From Polystyrenella longa (GTDB taxonomy: Bacteria; Planctomycetota; Planctomycetia; Planctomycetales; Planctomycetaceae), in the NCBI RefSeq assembly GCF_007750395.1, contig NZ_CP036281.1, positions 5,975,001 through 6,039,000 of the forward strand: a stretch of 64,000 nucleotides of DNA, written 5' to 3'. This document shows positions 52,030 to 61,897 of the stretch, one piece after another. The stretch's first letter is position 1. Every line of letters starts with the position of its first letter. The notes under the pieces were generated by a model. The model saw only the letters and a list, made by a program, of their open reading frames with translations, had not been told where the DNA came from and made no database searches. Position numbers and translations under genes: made by a program.

Positions 52030-53443
52030 GAGGATGGTTCTCCCTAACCGTCGCTGCCGATATTTTGATGAACTTCGCTTTCGTGCGAAGATCGTTAATT
52101 GTATTGACGCCGAGGTAGCCCATACCGGCCCGGAGTCCTCCGACCAACTGGTAGAGCAAACCGTTGAGCGGCCCTTTATAGGCAACTCGTCCCTCGACTC
52201 CTTCTGGAACCAGTTTACGGCCATCTTTGTCGTCTGCTAACGACTGTCGATACCGGTCACTACTTCCTTTCACCATGGCTCCCAGCGATCCCATTCCCCG
52301 GTAGCGTTTAAAACTACGTCCCTGGAAGAGGATCATTTCGCCCGGACTTTCGTCCAGACCAGCTAAGAGGCCACCCAACATCACGACATGGGCACCGGCG
52401 GCGAGCGCCTTACAGATGTCACCGCTGTACCGAATTCCCCCATCGGCAATCAGAGGAATATCGGTTCCGGCAACACCTCGAACCGCCTCTGAAACCGCTG
52501 TAATCTGAGGCACACCTACTCCCGAAATGATCCGCGTGGTACAGATGGAGCCAGGCCCGATCCCGATTTTGACGGCATCGACTCCCGCTTCCACCAAGTC
52601 GCGAGTCCCTTCGTAAGTGGCGACATTGCCGGCAATTACGTCGATTTCATACCGCTGTTTGATGTTGCGAACAGTTTCAATTACGTTTTTGGAATGACCG
52701 TGGGCACTGTCGACAGTGATCACGTCGACTCCTTTTTCGATCAGAGCCTCGATTCGATCATAGTCGCCCACTCCGACAGCCGCCCCGACTCTTAATCGCC
52801 CGCGAGCGTCTTTGGAGGCCAGGGGATACCGGAGGTTCTTGTCGATATCCTTTATCGTAATTAAACCCTTCAATTGATATTTCTCGTCAACCAGAAGCAA
52901 TTTCTCGACCTTATTTTCGATAAGTATGCGTTGAGCTTGCTGAAGAGAGGTATTTTCGTCCCCGGTGACCAGATTTTCCTTGGTCATGACCTGAGAAATG
53001 GGTGTTTCGGTAGAATCCATGAAACGGAGGTCGCGGCTAGTCAAAATCCCCTTAAGTACCCCATCTACCGTAACGGGCACTCCGCCGATGTTCCGTTCTT
53101 CCATCAGTCGTCTTGCTTCGCCGACCGTGGTTTCGGGTGGCAAAGTGACGGGATCGACGATCACACCATGCTCGGACCGCTTAACGCGGTCGACCTCCAG
53201 GGCCTGCTGTTCAAGCGTCATATTCTTGTGAATAATGCCGATCCCCCCTTCCTGAGCCATGGCGACCGCCATTTCGCTCTCGGTCACCGTGTCCATCGGG
53301 CTACTGATGATCGGAAGATTAAGCGAGATGTTCCGGGTCAGTCGAGAACTGGTATCGACTTCGGAAGGCATCACTTCACTATAGGCAGGTTGCAAAAGAA
53401 CATCGTCGAATGTCAGACCTTCGAACAAAATCCTGTCTTGCAT
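51962..53443 (-). CDS. guaB: Inosine-5'-monophosphate dehydrogenase
   Basis: About 493 residues. GuaB oxidises IMP to XMP with NAD, the committed step to GMP. Present are [18 protein letters not shown], a pair of CBS domains (about 95-210), the catalytic loop [15 protein letters not shown] with Cys, DGGIRYSGD and the flap-region [10 protein letters not shown]. Full length; cytoplasmic. Its last codons overlap the next gene's start region. Confidence 0.97.
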   Translation of the reverse strand: MQDRILFEGLTFDDVLLQPAYSEVMPSEVDTSSRLTRNISLNLPIISSPMDTVTESEMAVAMAQEGGIGIIHKNMTLEQQALEVDRVKRSEHGVIVDPVTLPPETTVGEARRLMEERNIGGVPVTVDGVLKGILTSRDLRFMDSTETPISQVMTKENLVTGDENTSLQQAQRILIENKVEKLLLVDEKYQLKGLITIKDIDKNLRYPLASKDARGRLRVGAAVGVGDYDRIEALIEKGVDVITVDSAHGHSKNVIETVRNIKQRYEIDVIAGNVATYEGTRDLVEAGVDAVKIGIGPGSICTTRIISGVGVPQITAVSEAVRGVAGTDIPLIADGGIRYSGDICKALAAGAHVVMLGGLLAGLDESPGEMILFQGRSFKRYRGMGSLGAMVKGSSDRYRQSLADDKDGRKLVPEGVEGRVAYKGPLNGLLYQLVGGLRAGMGYLGVNTINDLRTKAKFIKISAATVRENHPHDIVITREAPNYSAQHGPFEGQ

Positions 53444-53529
53444 CGGGTAGGCTCACTTATTCCTGTTTAAGGGTGTCTGAAGAGGGTTGAGGGAACAGTT
53501 TAGTTGCGGGTTTGTTTACTGATTTCAGT

Positions 53530-54450
53530 TTATAGTGACCGGGTGGCCATGACGGCGGCGTAGACCCGGTTGCATAATTGAACGAGAACTTCGACCGGCA
53601 ATTCTTCGGCACGGGTTTTGGGATCGAGTTCTAATTGCCCCATCATGAGATCGACGTCGTTTTTATTCAATTCTTTACGATACATGCCGGCCAGAACTGA
53701 ACGCATCAGCTTGCGACGCTGGTGGAACAGTCGACGGACAAAGTCTTGAAAGAACGGTCGATTCTTAATCTTCTTCGCCTTGGTTGGTGCCGGTTCAAGC
53801 CGGACGATGGCCGAGAAGACTTTCGGACGAGGCCAGAAGACTTTCGGGCTGACCTTCTTGATGACTTTCACGTTACATTGTGATTGCAGCCAGACAGAAA
53901 GAGCCCCGTAGTTACTGCTACCCGGCCCTGCCTCCATACGCAGCCCCAGCTCTAGCTGGATCGTCACGACCATCCGTTTCCAGTCGTAATCACTCGCTAC
54001 CATATTCGAGATCAGAGGGGTCGCAATCGAGTAGGGGAGGTTGGCGACCAGCTTCAGGCGATATCCAGGGTTCTCGGCAAGTTTGGCATCGATTACATCG
54101 GTGACGGTCTTGGAGAAATTGTTTTTGTTTCTGAGAGCATCCGTGTTAAGTAATGTGACATTATCGCGAGTCGCCGTCACTTCACTCGCCAACTCAAACA
54201 TGTTTGGGTCGATCTCGACGGAGATGACATGTCCTGCCTCTTCGGAGAGGAAGGTCGTCATACCGCCTGTTCCCGATCCAACTTCGAGGACCAGGTCTTC
54301 CGGGGTCAGGTCTGCTTTTTCGACGACGTAGTCAACCAGGTTGACGTCGATCAAAAAGTTCTGCCCCAGAAAATGGCGCGGACTGAAGCCCCGGCGTTCA
54401 AACAACTCCATCAGATACGATCGGGTTTGCCGTTCAGCGGGACTTGTCAT
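53530..54450 (-). CDS. ksgA: 16S rRNA (adenine1518/1519-N6) dimethyltransferase
   Basis: About 306 residues. KsgA dimethylates two adjacent adenines in helix 45 of 16S rRNA during 30S assembly. Motifs are RHFLGQNFLID, the SAM site VLEVGSGTGGMT, VEIDPNM, and NLPYSIATPLI (catalytic N/D-PPY-like), then a C-terminal helical domain (about 205-300). The ATG overlaps the ribE stop by 4 nt (ATGA), an unusual but clear coupling. Cytoplasmic. Confidence 0.95.
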   Translation of the reverse strand: MTSPAERQTRSYLMELFERRGFSPRHFLGQNFLIDVNLVDYVVEKADLTPEDLVLEVGSGTGGMTTFLSEEAGHVISVEIDPNMFELASEVTATRDNVTLLNTDALRNKNNFSKTVTDVIDAKLAENPGYRLKLVANLPYSIATPLISNMVASDYDWKRMVVTIQLELGLRMEAGPGSSNYGALSVWLQSQCNVKVIKKVSPKVFWPRPKVFSAIVRLEPAPTKAKKIKNRPFFQDFVRRLFHQRRKLMRSVLAGMYRKELNKNDVDLMMGQLELDPKTRAEELPVEVLVQLCNRVYAAVMATRSL

Positions 54451-55070
54451 GCGTTGAATGTTTCTCCCAGAGGGGGGCGTTCCCCCTCGGTTAGTTTTTG
54501 AATGTACTTGCCCAGGATGTCGGTCTCTATGTTGACCATGTCGCCGACTTTTCGCTGACCAAGGGTGGTCACTTCCAATGTGTGGGGAATCAGAGCGACG
54601 CTGAATTCGCCCAGGCGAACATCAACCAGAGTCAGGCTGATTCCATCTACAGTGATAGACCCTTTCGAGACCATCTGTTTATCGAGTTCGGCGGAGACTG
54701 CGAATCTCATAAAGATCCACTCGCCTTCTTCTTCAATACCAGCGACTTTGCCGCAAGCATCGACATGGCCTTGCACAAAATGTCCACCCAATCGAGCCCC
54801 GACGGCTAATGCCCGTTCGAGGTTAACTCGATGTCCCGGTTGCAGAACTCCCAGGTTTGTCCTCGACAACGTTTCCGACCCGGCCTGAAAATCAACCAGA
54901 TTCTCATCCACCTCGATGACCGTCAGACAGCAACCGTTAATGGCAATGCTATCGCCCAGTTGAATACCGGTGACCAGCTCGGCGGGAAGTTCAACTCGGA
55001 GGCGCACGGCAGACTCTTCGGGAATTAACTCCCGAATTGTGCCAAGACCTTCAACGAGTCCAGTGAACAT
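54447..55070 (-). CDS. ribE: Riboflavin synthase alpha subunit
   Basis: About 207 residues, two similar lumazine-binding halves: MFTGLVEGLGTI and GGHFVQGHVDACG mark the first and second repeat starts, with SIAINGCCLTV and SITVDGISLTLV in matching positions. It dismutates two 6,7-dimethyl-8-ribityllumazine molecules to riboflavin. It is upstream of and coupled to ksgA. No FMN riboswitch is recognisable before it. Confidence 0.96.
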   Translation of the reverse strand: MFTGLVEGLGTIRELIPEESAVRLRVELPAELVTGIQLGDSIAINGCCLTVIEVDENLVDFQAGSETLSRTNLGVLQPGHRVNLERALAVGARLGGHFVQGHVDACGKVAGIEEEGEWIFMRFAVSAELDKQMVSKGSITVDGISLTLVDVRLGEFSVALIPHTLEVTTLGQRKVGDMVNIETDILGKYIQKLTEGERPPLGETFNA

Positions 55071-55508
55071 ATCAGCCAGAGGGTGAGTGGATAGGAAATC
55101 GTGCCCGAGGCAATCGGTCAGTCTGTTTCAGAGAACTGACGACTGAAATCAATAAAGCCTGTTGAACACGCAGGACGGATAACGTATCCCAATAGGGAAT
55201 GGAAATCGTCGCAGTTCGCGATAGCGTTGGACAACCGATTAATATCGGACTATCGGGGCAGCACAGGACTCCGTGGAACCAGTCTGCCGACCGTCTGGAG
55301 AGGCCATCTCACCAGAAACACATTGTGCCACGTACGACCGGTTTTGGGTAGTCCTAGATTCCCCTTCTTCAGTACATTCGCGTCAATCTGCGCCGTTATC
55401 GCCGGTTTTCAAGCCGAATTCCATGCGGAACGTGCCCCGTTTTCTTCTCGCTCCGATGAGGTCGCCATGTGTCGAGTTCTCTCCTGCCGAAACCAACTCC
55501 ACCGAATT
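55071..55508. other. Divergent region between ribE and the YHYH gene
   Basis: No supported gene. A long open frame upstream of the YHYH protein exists, but it has neither ribosome site nor plausible protein character before the signal peptide. I checked for an FMN (RFN) element on the ribE side and saw none of its conserved strings. Confidence 0.5.
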
Positions 55509-56450
55509 ATGGTCAGACGGCGGTTTCTGTGCTCTTTCGTAGTGACTCCATTCATCCTGATTTTGGGCACCGTTCTGGCTTCGGGGCACGAGGGGACACA
55601 CCCTGGTGGAAGTTCCGAAGAGCCACTGAAGAGCCGAGTCGATATCGAAATCGAGGGCGACTTCCGACTGATTGAAGCGAATGGACTTCCCGATCATCAG
55701 CATGGACAATTTCCGAATCGGCGGAACCCGCATTCGATTACCACCCAGCGATACGCTTACCGGGTCCCGGCCAAACCAGAGACTGCATCTCGACTGACTT
55801 ATCTGGGAAGATCCCCTTTTGGAATCGCCACAAATGGAATTCCATTCGATCCGGGAACGGCCGAGTATTGGCAGAACGACCCCGACTCGGGTTGGAGATA
55901 TGAAGCGCTCGCGGGACAAATCGATCTTGGCGTCGACGAGTCCCATGCCCATGTTCAACCAAATGGAGCGTATCACTACCATGGATTGCCCACAGCACTG
56001 GTTGCCGCGTTGGGGGGAAACTCCGAGAAAATGTTGTTACTCGGATATGCGGCAGACGGGTTTCCGATTTACGCACCGAGGGCTTATGCTGACTCTGACG
56101 ATGCTCAAAGCGAGTTAAAGGAAATGAAGTCCAGCTATCGACTCAAAGAAGGAAACCGTTCGACTGGGCCACAGGGACGTCACGATGGTTCGTTCACGGA
56201 AGATTATGAATACATCGAGGAGGCAGGCGACCTGGATGAATGCAATGGTCGCACAGGAGTCACCCCGGAGTATCCAGAGGGATCGTATTACTACGTGCTG
56301 ACTGAAGGGTTTCCCTGGATTCCGCGTGCTTTCAAAGGGAGCCCTGATCTCAGCTTCAAACGTAGAGGTCCGGCAGGAGGTGGTCCGGGACCGCGTGGCA
56401 ATCGACGACCGCCACCCCCCTTCCGAAACGACAGGCCCCCTCGTCCTTAA
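55509..56450 (+). CDS. Secreted YHYH-domain protein
   Basis: About 313 residues from the ATG at 55509, chosen because a basic N terminus and a hydrophobic signal helix (FVVTPFILILGTVLAS) follow. The defining NGAYHYHGLP is near residue 160, with LLGYAADGFPIYAP shortly after, as in YHYH proteins. The C-terminal tail is Gly/Pro/Arg-rich. The domain's biochemical role is not settled. Periplasmic or secreted. Confidence 0.85.
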   Translation: MVRRRFLCSFVVTPFILILGTVLASGHEGTHPGGSSEEPLKSRVDIEIEGDFRLIEANGLPDHQHGQFPNRRNPHSITTQRYAYRVPAKPETASRLTYLGRSPFGIATNGIPFDPGTAEYWQNDPDSGWRYEALAGQIDLGVDESHAHVQPNGAYHYHGLPTALVAALGGNSEKMLLLGYAADGFPIYAPRAYADSDDAQSELKEMKSSYRLKEGNRSTGPQGRHDGSFTEDYEYIEEAGDLDECNGRTGVTPEYPEGSYYYVLTEGFPWIPRAFKGSPDLSFKRRGPAGGGPGPRGNRRPPPPFRNDRPPRP

Positions 56451-56516
56451 ATAGTAACAGAAGGGAGCCTTCGGCTGGGGTTCGTTCCCTCTATCTCGAC
56501 TCTTACATCTCGGCTC

Positions 56517-57662
56517 TTACGGTTTCAGATCGGCGAGGCTGGCCTCGAATTTGATCTCCGACATTCGTCCGTTCTCAGACATCTTCAGGTAACTGATGCG
56601 GCACATCAGGTTTGGCTTAAGCCAGGTGGCGTCTTTATCAACCACTTTGACAAGAGGTCGTTTGGTGCGGTAGTGAATCATCCGCTCTCCCAGTTCGCGC
56701 TGGGTTTCCTCAGGAAGTTCGTAATAGTTAAGAGAGCCGACGTACTTGAGTTCTCCCCCGACTAGGGCGGACAGCAGAATTTTCTCAATGTAGGAATCAC
56801 TCAACTTAACATAACCAACAATAATGCAGTCGATCTCTTGTCGTTTCGCATTGGCAGTCGCCTCTGCTTCGGCTTCGAGGTCTTCGGCGTTGGCGTCACC
56901 GACGAATTGATTCATCGCGTCTTCCAGGTTTTCGGGACCTTCATCTTTCTTCTTCTGGCGTGCCTGCGAGACGACTGCCTGGAGCAGATTCGGTTTGGCT
57001 CGTTCTTTAACGCCCCAGTCTTCGAAAACGGCGTTGTAGGGAATGCTGCCGATGATGACGATGGAACCAAAGATAGAGGTGATGGACCAACCCAGGAGGC
57101 AGAATAACCAGGCCCCCTTTGGCAGTCGGTAGGTGTTTGCTTTCCAGACTTCAACCGGCTTGAGCAGTATGTCAAACGGGGTGAAATCCGAAGATCGGAA
57201 CGCGGCGAGTACGCCTGCAATGACTTGACTACATAATAAAACAAATACGCCAATCGCCAGTTGGCTCAAAGACCAGATCATCCGTTCGCCCATCTGATTG
57301 GAAACCATCAGGCGAGCAAACAAGCTCTCGGCGATAACAGCCAGAAAACCGGCGGCCAGTACGAACGACCAAAGCGGCAGTTTGGGAATCGTCGTTTCTT
57401 CTTCGTCCCAACGGGCGTGCATCCCTTCCATGTTGGCAACGGATTCTGCTTCGTTTCCGAGTGAAGGGTAATAGCCACAGGTCGGGCACCACGAAGTCAT
57501 GCCCCAGTCCTCGGTGGATTTACATTTGGGACAGCACTTTTCCGTCACCGCCGCGGCTTCCGCGTTTCGACTGGGAGGAAGCACATCAGTAGCGGAACGA
57601 TCCGATTCTCGGGCTTCGTCCTGATCAAGATATTCGGTGGTGACTTCGGAAATCGGGGCCAT
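56517..57662 (-). CDS. Zinc-ribbon membrane protein of unknown function
   Basis: About 381 residues; the second of two adjacent ATGs (57662) has better spacing to a GGAG. Residues about 43-66 hold CCPKCKSTEDWGMTSWCPTC, a zinc ribbon. Then a linker and three strong transmembrane helices (about 98-120, 130-155 and 190-215), and an acidic C-terminal cytoplasmic domain ending in beta-rich sequence. Another planctomycete ribbon-plus-membrane protein (compare 24479-25300), though not a close paralogue. Confidence 0.75.
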   Translation of the reverse strand: MAPISEVTTEYLDQDEARESDRSATDVLPPSRNAEAAAVTEKCCPKCKSTEDWGMTSWCPTCGYYPSLGNEAESVANMEGMHARWDEEETTIPKLPLWSFVLAAGFLAVIAESLFARLMVSNQMGERMIWSLSQLAIGVFVLLCSQVIAGVLAAFRSSDFTPFDILLKPVEVWKANTYRLPKGAWLFCLLGWSITSIFGSIVIIGSIPYNAVFEDWGVKERAKPNLLQAVVSQARQKKKDEGPENLEDAMNQFVGDANAEDLEAEAEATANAKRQEIDCIIVGYVKLSDSYIEKILLSALVGGELKYVGSLNYYELPEETQRELGERMIHYRTKRPLVKVVDKDATWLKPNLMCRISYLKMSENGRMSEIKFEASLADLKP

Positions 57663-58118
57663 CATCTACTCCACAAGTTCAGTATCTGGTGCCGGCTCGC
57701 GCGGCGAGATTTGCTGTTTTTAATCAGTAACCAAGGGGAGAAATTAACCGGGCACAGCCGGGAGAACTCCACTTTTCCAAGAATAGGTCATGATTTGCAG
57801 GAGGTCCCCATGACTTGCTGCTGCAGTAAAAAAGACGTCCCAAAGCCCCACCCCTACCCTTTTTAACGTTTATCCGGCCTGAAATCCGACCAAACAGGAC
57901 CCTTCCTAAGTCTTTGCAGAGCCAGAGTTAACGAGATCAGTCACTCGTATTATCCGGAAAAGCGTTAATACCGTCCCGGAAAGTTCTTTATCGCGTGAAG
58001 TCAGGACTGGTATGCTGGGTAGTACGGCAACATTCCCTTCTCAGGCTTCACCTCTTCAGCCTCCTCGCCGAAACGATAACCTTCTTCATTTCTTTCTTTA
58101 ACTCTGAAGGTGCCAACA
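57663..58118. other. Divergent intergenic region
   Basis: No supported gene in about 455 nt between the zinc-ribbon membrane gene (minus) and the CBS gene (plus). Pyrimidine-rich runs near 58020-58100 precede the CBS gene; no promoter stood out. Confidence 0.45.
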
Positions 58119-58589
58119 ATGAAATCAGATTTAACCGCGCGCGATATTATGGTGACGAAGCTGGTCACACTCCGACCGGGGATGGACATCTTTGAAGCCA
58201 TTGATCTGTTATTGAAACATCGCATCTCCGGGGCTCCGGTGGTGGATCATCAAAAAAACTACTTAGGAATCTTCTCCGAACGTTGCTGCATGAGCATCCT
58301 CGTTGAAGCAGCTTACGATCAGCTTCCCACGAGCCAGATCGACGGTTTCGTAGATCGTAATGCGGCGACCATTAGTGAAGAAGCTGACTTGTTTACGATT
58401 GCCCATGTCTTCCGTGACACGCATTTCCGCCGTCTGCCCGTGCTGCGGGACGGTGTACTCGTTGGACAGATTAGTCGACGAGACGTACTGAAGGCGATTC
58501 ACTCCGTCATCAAGCCCACGACCGGTCATGAGAGTGCTCTGCTGTACCTCAGCTCGCTACTCGAACGAGACCAGCAACCCATTGTTTAG
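58119..58589 (+). CDS. CBS-domain pair protein
   Basis: About 156 residues from the ATG at 58119 (GAAGG 8 nt upstream; a GTG three codons earlier is less well spaced). Two CBS motifs fill the protein: TARDIMVTKLVTLRPGMDIFEA to GAPVVD and FVDRNAATISEEADLFTIAHVF to RRLPVLRDGVLVGQISRRDVL. Such stand-alone pairs usually bind adenine nucleotides and regulate a partner. Cytoplasmic. It lies before hslVU but with a strong terminator between. Confidence 0.9.
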   Translation: MKSDLTARDIMVTKLVTLRPGMDIFEAIDLLLKHRISGAPVVDHQKNYLGIFSERCCMSILVEAAYDQLPTSQIDGFVDRNAATISEEADLFTIAHVFRDTHFRRLPVLRDGVLVGQISRRDVLKAIHSVIKPTTGHESALLYLSSLLERDQQPIV

Positions 58590-58727
58590 GTTTGCCAGGT
58601 TCGAGAACTCATATTCAAGCCCATATTAAGAATCGTAGAGGACGGCGTTCCGAAAGCGCCGTCCGCGATCCATTTTCTCCATGAGTTTACCCCTTCCTTG
58701 TGAATGGTGACCTGCGTTACCATTTTT

Positions 58728-58766
58728 CAGGCCATTCAGCTCGTTAGCTGAATGGCCTGTTTTTTT
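58728..58766 (+). terminator. Strong intrinsic terminator after the CBS gene
   Basis: Perfect 14-bp stem CAGGCCATTCAGCT / AGCTGAATGGCCTG with a CGTT loop and seven Ts. A second GC-rich hairpin (GGACGGCG...CGCCGTCC, 58640-58664) lies just upstream without a T-run. Confidence 0.93.
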
Positions 58767-58921
58767 GTATCGCCCCCATTCCCCGCTACCTTGAGAAGGT
58801 TCGGCACACTTGATACCGTTAGCCGAGCGACGTGGGGAAGTCCTTACAATCTAATGGGAATGCCCGTCGCGACCTTTGTCTGTCCGATTCCAACCGGAGA
58901 TGTTTGACCGGAGAAGTATAT

Positions 58922-59491
58922 ATGTCTGAGTTCGGCGGTTCCGAAAAACCGAAATGGCGATCCACCACCATTCTCACAGTCCGTCGTGGCGATAAAGTTG
59001 CGATCGGAGGAGATGGCCAGGTGACGTATGGTAATACGATCATGAAGGGGGATACCCGTAAGATTCGTACCATGATGGGGGGCGAAATTGTCGTCGGCTT
59101 TGCTGGCTCGACGGCGGATGCCTTTACCCTCCTTGACCGATTCGAAAACAAGATGAAAGATTACCCTGCCAACGTTATTCGCGCAGCCACCGAGCTGGCG
59201 CGAGACTGGCGAACCGACCGGATGCTGCGGCGTCTAGAAGCAATGATGGTCGTTATTAACAGCCAACACAGCTTGCTGATCACGGGCCAAGGGGACGTCG
59301 TCCAACCGGCCGATGCGATTATCGGGATTGGCTCCGGTGGTCCTTACGCCACGGCCGCCGCCCGGGCACTGCTGCGAAACTCGAAACTGTCCGCCCCGGA
59401 GATTGTGAAAGAGTCGTTGAAGATTGCCTCAGAGATCGACATTTACACGAACGACAACATTATTGTGGAGGAGCTCCCGTGCGCGAAATGA
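58922..59491 (+). CDS. hslV: ATP-dependent protease subunit HslV
   Basis: About 189 residues from the ATG at 58922 (GGAGAAG upstream). HslV is the proteolytic dodecamer of the HslUV protease; its catalytic residue is an N-terminal Thr exposed by cleavage. TTILTVRRGDKV matches the mature N terminus, so about 15 residues (MSEFGGSEKPKWRS) precede the predicted Thr as a short propeptide. GDGQVTYGNTI and GIGSGGPYATAAA are also diagnostic. hslU overlaps by 13 nt. Confidence 0.96.
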   Translation: MSEFGGSEKPKWRSTTILTVRRGDKVAIGGDGQVTYGNTIMKGDTRKIRTMMGGEIVVGFAGSTADAFTLLDRFENKMKDYPANVIRAATELARDWRTDRMLRRLEAMMVVINSQHSLLITGQGDVVQPADAIIGIGSGGPYATAAARALLRNSKLSAPEIVKESLKIASEIDIYTNDNIIVEELPCAK

Positions 59492-60825
59492 CCCCACGCG
59501 AGATCGTCGAAGAACTCGATCGACATATCATCGGACAGGACGACGCCAAACGCGCTGTCGCCATTGCCTTGCGCAATCGCTGGCGCTGGAAACAACTGCC
59601 CGAAGAAGTGCGCAAAGAAATCACTCCTAAGAACATCATTATGATTGGCCCCACCGGTGTCGGGAAAACCGAAATCACGCGTCGGTTGGCCGACCTGACC
59701 AGTGCGCCGTTCGTCAAAGTCGAAGCGACCAAATATACCGAAGTCGGTTACTACGGTCGCGACGTCGAAAGCATGGTGCGCGATCTGGTTGAAGCAGCCA
59801 TCACTATGCTGTTGCGCAAAAAACGGATCGAAGTCGAAGAACCGGCGAAAGAACGAGTCGAAGACAGACTGCTTGACTTGCTCGTTCCTGAAGTCGAATG
59901 GAACCCCGTCGATGAAGAGGAACGCGAGAAGGCCCTCGCCCGCAAAGAGCGGACCCGGCAGAAGTTTCGCGAAAAGCTTCGCAATGGGGAACTCGAAGAT
60001 AAACAGGTCGAGTTAAATGTCGAACAGCGGCAGGCCCCCGTGCAGGTGATGTCGAATGTCGGCATGGATCAGATGGACATGGACCTGCAATCGATGTTCG
60101 AAAAGATTATGCCCCGGCAAAGTAAGACTCGTCAGGTCACCGTGCAGGATGCTCGTAAGATTCTGCTGGAACAGGAAGCCGAAACGCTCATCGACCGCGA
60201 CGCCTTGAACGAACAGGCTCTTCGCCTGGCCGAAGACCAGGGAATGATCTTCCTGGACGAACTCGACAAAGTTGCTGGCAATCAGGAAGGTCGCAGCAGT
60301 GCTGATGTAAGTCGATCAGGAGTGCAGCGTGATCTTCTGCCGATCGTCGAAGGGACAACTGTCCAAACGCGGTACGGTATGATCAAAACGGATCACATTC
60401 TCTTCATCGCCGCCGGCGCTTTCCACTCGACGAAACCGTCGGACCTGATGCCCGAACTTCAGGGCCGATTCCCGATTCGTGTCGAATTACAGGACCTGAC
60501 TCGCGATGACTTCGTCCGCATCCTGACGGAGCCACATAACTCGCTGACACAGCAATACGAGCAGCTTCTCTCCACCGAGGGAATCAAGCTCAAGTACAAG
60601 GCGGACAGCATTCAGGAGATCGCCAACATTGCGTTCCAGGTCAATCAGGATACGCAGAACATTGGCGCCCGCCGGTTATATACGATCATGGAACGTCTGT
60701 TGGAAGAACTGAACTACACTGCTTCCGACCTCAAGAAAAAGACCGTCACCATCGACGCCAAATACGTTCAGTCACAACTGGGCGAAATCTCCCAGGACGA
60801 AGACATGAGCCGGTATATTCTGTAG
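59479..60825 (+). CDS. hslU: ATP-dependent protease ATPase subunit HslU
   Basis: About 448 residues, starting at GTG 59479 with GGAGGAG 5 nt upstream. HslU unfolds substrates and feeds them to HslV. Features include the pore/early region LDRHIIGQDDAKRAVAIA, Walker A GPTGVGKTE, the I domain (about 100-240), Walker B IFLDELDKV, the sensor-2 region GARRLYTIMERLLEEL and the C-terminal DEDMSRYIL tail that docks into HslV. Translationally coupled to hslV. Confidence 0.97.
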   Translation: MREMTPREIVEELDRHIIGQDDAKRAVAIALRNRWRWKQLPEEVRKEITPKNIIMIGPTGVGKTEITRRLADLTSAPFVKVEATKYTEVGYYGRDVESMVRDLVEAAITMLLRKKRIEVEEPAKERVEDRLLDLLVPEVEWNPVDEEEREKALARKERTRQKFREKLRNGELEDKQVELNVEQRQAPVQVMSNVGMDQMDMDLQSMFEKIMPRQSKTRQVTVQDARKILLEQEAETLIDRDALNEQALRLAEDQGMIFLDELDKVAGNQEGRSSADVSRSGVQRDLLPIVEGTTVQTRYGMIKTDHILFIAAGAFHSTKPSDLMPELQGRFPIRVELQDLTRDDFVRILTEPHNSLTQQYEQLLSTEGIKLKYKADSIQEIANIAFQVNQDTQNIGARRLYTIMERLLEELNYTASDLKKKTVTIDAKYVQSQLGEISQDEDMSRYIL

Positions 60826-60852
60826 TCCGGTTGAAGCTGTTCAAAGAAAAAC

Positions 60853-60892
60853 AAAACACCCGCGTAGGTTGAAGAACCGACGCGGGTGTTTT
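60853..60892 (+). terminator. Bidirectional terminator after hslU
   Basis: Stem AAAACACCCGCGT / ACGCGGGTGTTTT with an inner GGTT/AACC extension and T-rich flank. It serves hslU on plus and the AlkA-like gene on minus. Confidence 0.93.
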
Positions 60893-60941
60893 GTTGACTA
60901 TAAACTACTACGTAACGCCTCGTAATTCTGCTAGTCTCTTC

Positions 60942-61562
60942 TCAACCAATCACTCCACGATCTAACCCTTGCCAGCAGTACCAGGCGCCGATGCTCGCGT
61001 AGTTGGACCAGGGGGCGGCGAGGTCGGTCATTTGCTGGGGGGTGGGGAGTTCGGAGAGACCGTAGATCTGCTGAAAGGCGGAGCGAATTCCCAGGTCGGT
61101 GTGGGGCAGAACATCGAGGCGACCGAGGCTGAAGATCAGGAACATCTGGGCCGTCCAGGGACCGATTCCCTTGAGCTGAGTCATCGTATTGACGATCTCC
61201 TCGTTCTGCAGGCGCCCCAGAGTCTTGAGCGGCAGGTCACCCGCTTCAACTGCGGTAGCAATACGAAATATCGTCGCGTGTTTGTTGCGGGAAAGCCCGG
61301 CGGAGCGAATCTGCTTTTCGCTCAGTTTAAGAATGTCCTCGTGCGAATAATCGTCAGGTAATAAATCGCAGAAGCGAGCATAGATCGTGCGGGACGCTTT
61401 GGTGGAAAGCTGTTGACCGACAATGGAGCGGGTCAGCATGTGCAGACGATTGCGACGTAACGTCAACCGGCAGTCCCCGACGGCTCGAATCACCTTTCGC
61501 ATGTGAGGATCCACATCAGCGATGAACAGGGCCGCGGCAATTCTTTTCTTAATGAACGACAT
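60942..61562 (-). CDS. DNA-3-methyladenine glycosylase II-like protein (AlkA)
   Basis: About 206 residues of the HhH-GPD superfamily. The helix-hairpin-helix is LKGIGPWTAQMFLIF and the catalytic Asp lies in PHTDLGIR. LTRSIVGQQLSTKAS is the helix preceding it. AlkA-type enzymes excise 3-methyladenine and other alkylated bases. This version is the short catalytic core without the Ada-type N-terminal domain. Cytoplasmic. Confidence 0.9.
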   Translation of the reverse strand: MSFIKKRIAAALFIADVDPHMRKVIRAVGDCRLTLRRNRLHMLTRSIVGQQLSTKASRTIYARFCDLLPDDYSHEDILKLSEKQIRSAGLSRNKHATIFRIATAVEAGDLPLKTLGRLQNEEIVNTMTQLKGIGPWTAQMFLIFSLGRLDVLPHTDLGIRSAFQQIYGLSELPTPQQMTDLAAPWSNYASIGAWYCWQGLDRGVIG

Positions 61563-61597
61563 GCAGGAACTTTCTCACCGGTGAATCAGCACTCTTT

Positions 61598-61897
61598 TTA
61601 GTTCCAGACATCGACCACCTGCCGTGCGTCCTGTAACACTTTGGACAGGTCGGTATCAAACAGGCGAAGAGATGTTTGGGTGTCATCGCTTTCAAGCACG
61701 CCGGTTGGCCATTGCTGGAGAACTTGTTGAATACGTTCCTGCTGTCTCGTCGAAACGGGCCGGTCGGTGAAGCTGATTTGCCAACCCGGATTATCGCAGG
61801 TTTCAATCGTCAAACCGTAACGGTGTTCCCACTCGCCATCGCAGCGATAATGATACCAAGCCTGCAAGGCGAGAAGATCGTCTTCGACGGAAGTCAC
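61598..61897 (-). CDS. Imm53-family immunity-like protein
   Basis: About 99 residues with LQAWYHYRCDGEWEHRYGLTIETCDNPGWQISF, close to the family signature W..(Q/R)CDG(D/E)WEH.YG..IET.DNPGW. Imm53 proteins are predicted antidotes for polymorphic toxins. It starts at GTG overlapping the DoxX stop (GTGA), so it is coupled to doxX, and no toxin gene is adjacent. Either a solitary immunity gene or a domesticated protein with another job. Confidence 0.8.
   Translation of the reverse strand: MTSVEDDLLALQAWYHYRCDGEWEHRYGLTIETCDNPGWQISFTDRPVSTRQQERIQQVLQQWPTGVLESDDTQTSLRLFDTDLSKVLQDARQVVDVWN

Noticed and set aside
55071-55230. FMN riboswitch before ribE
   Set aside because: None of the conserved RFN strings or stems could be found on the ribE strand.
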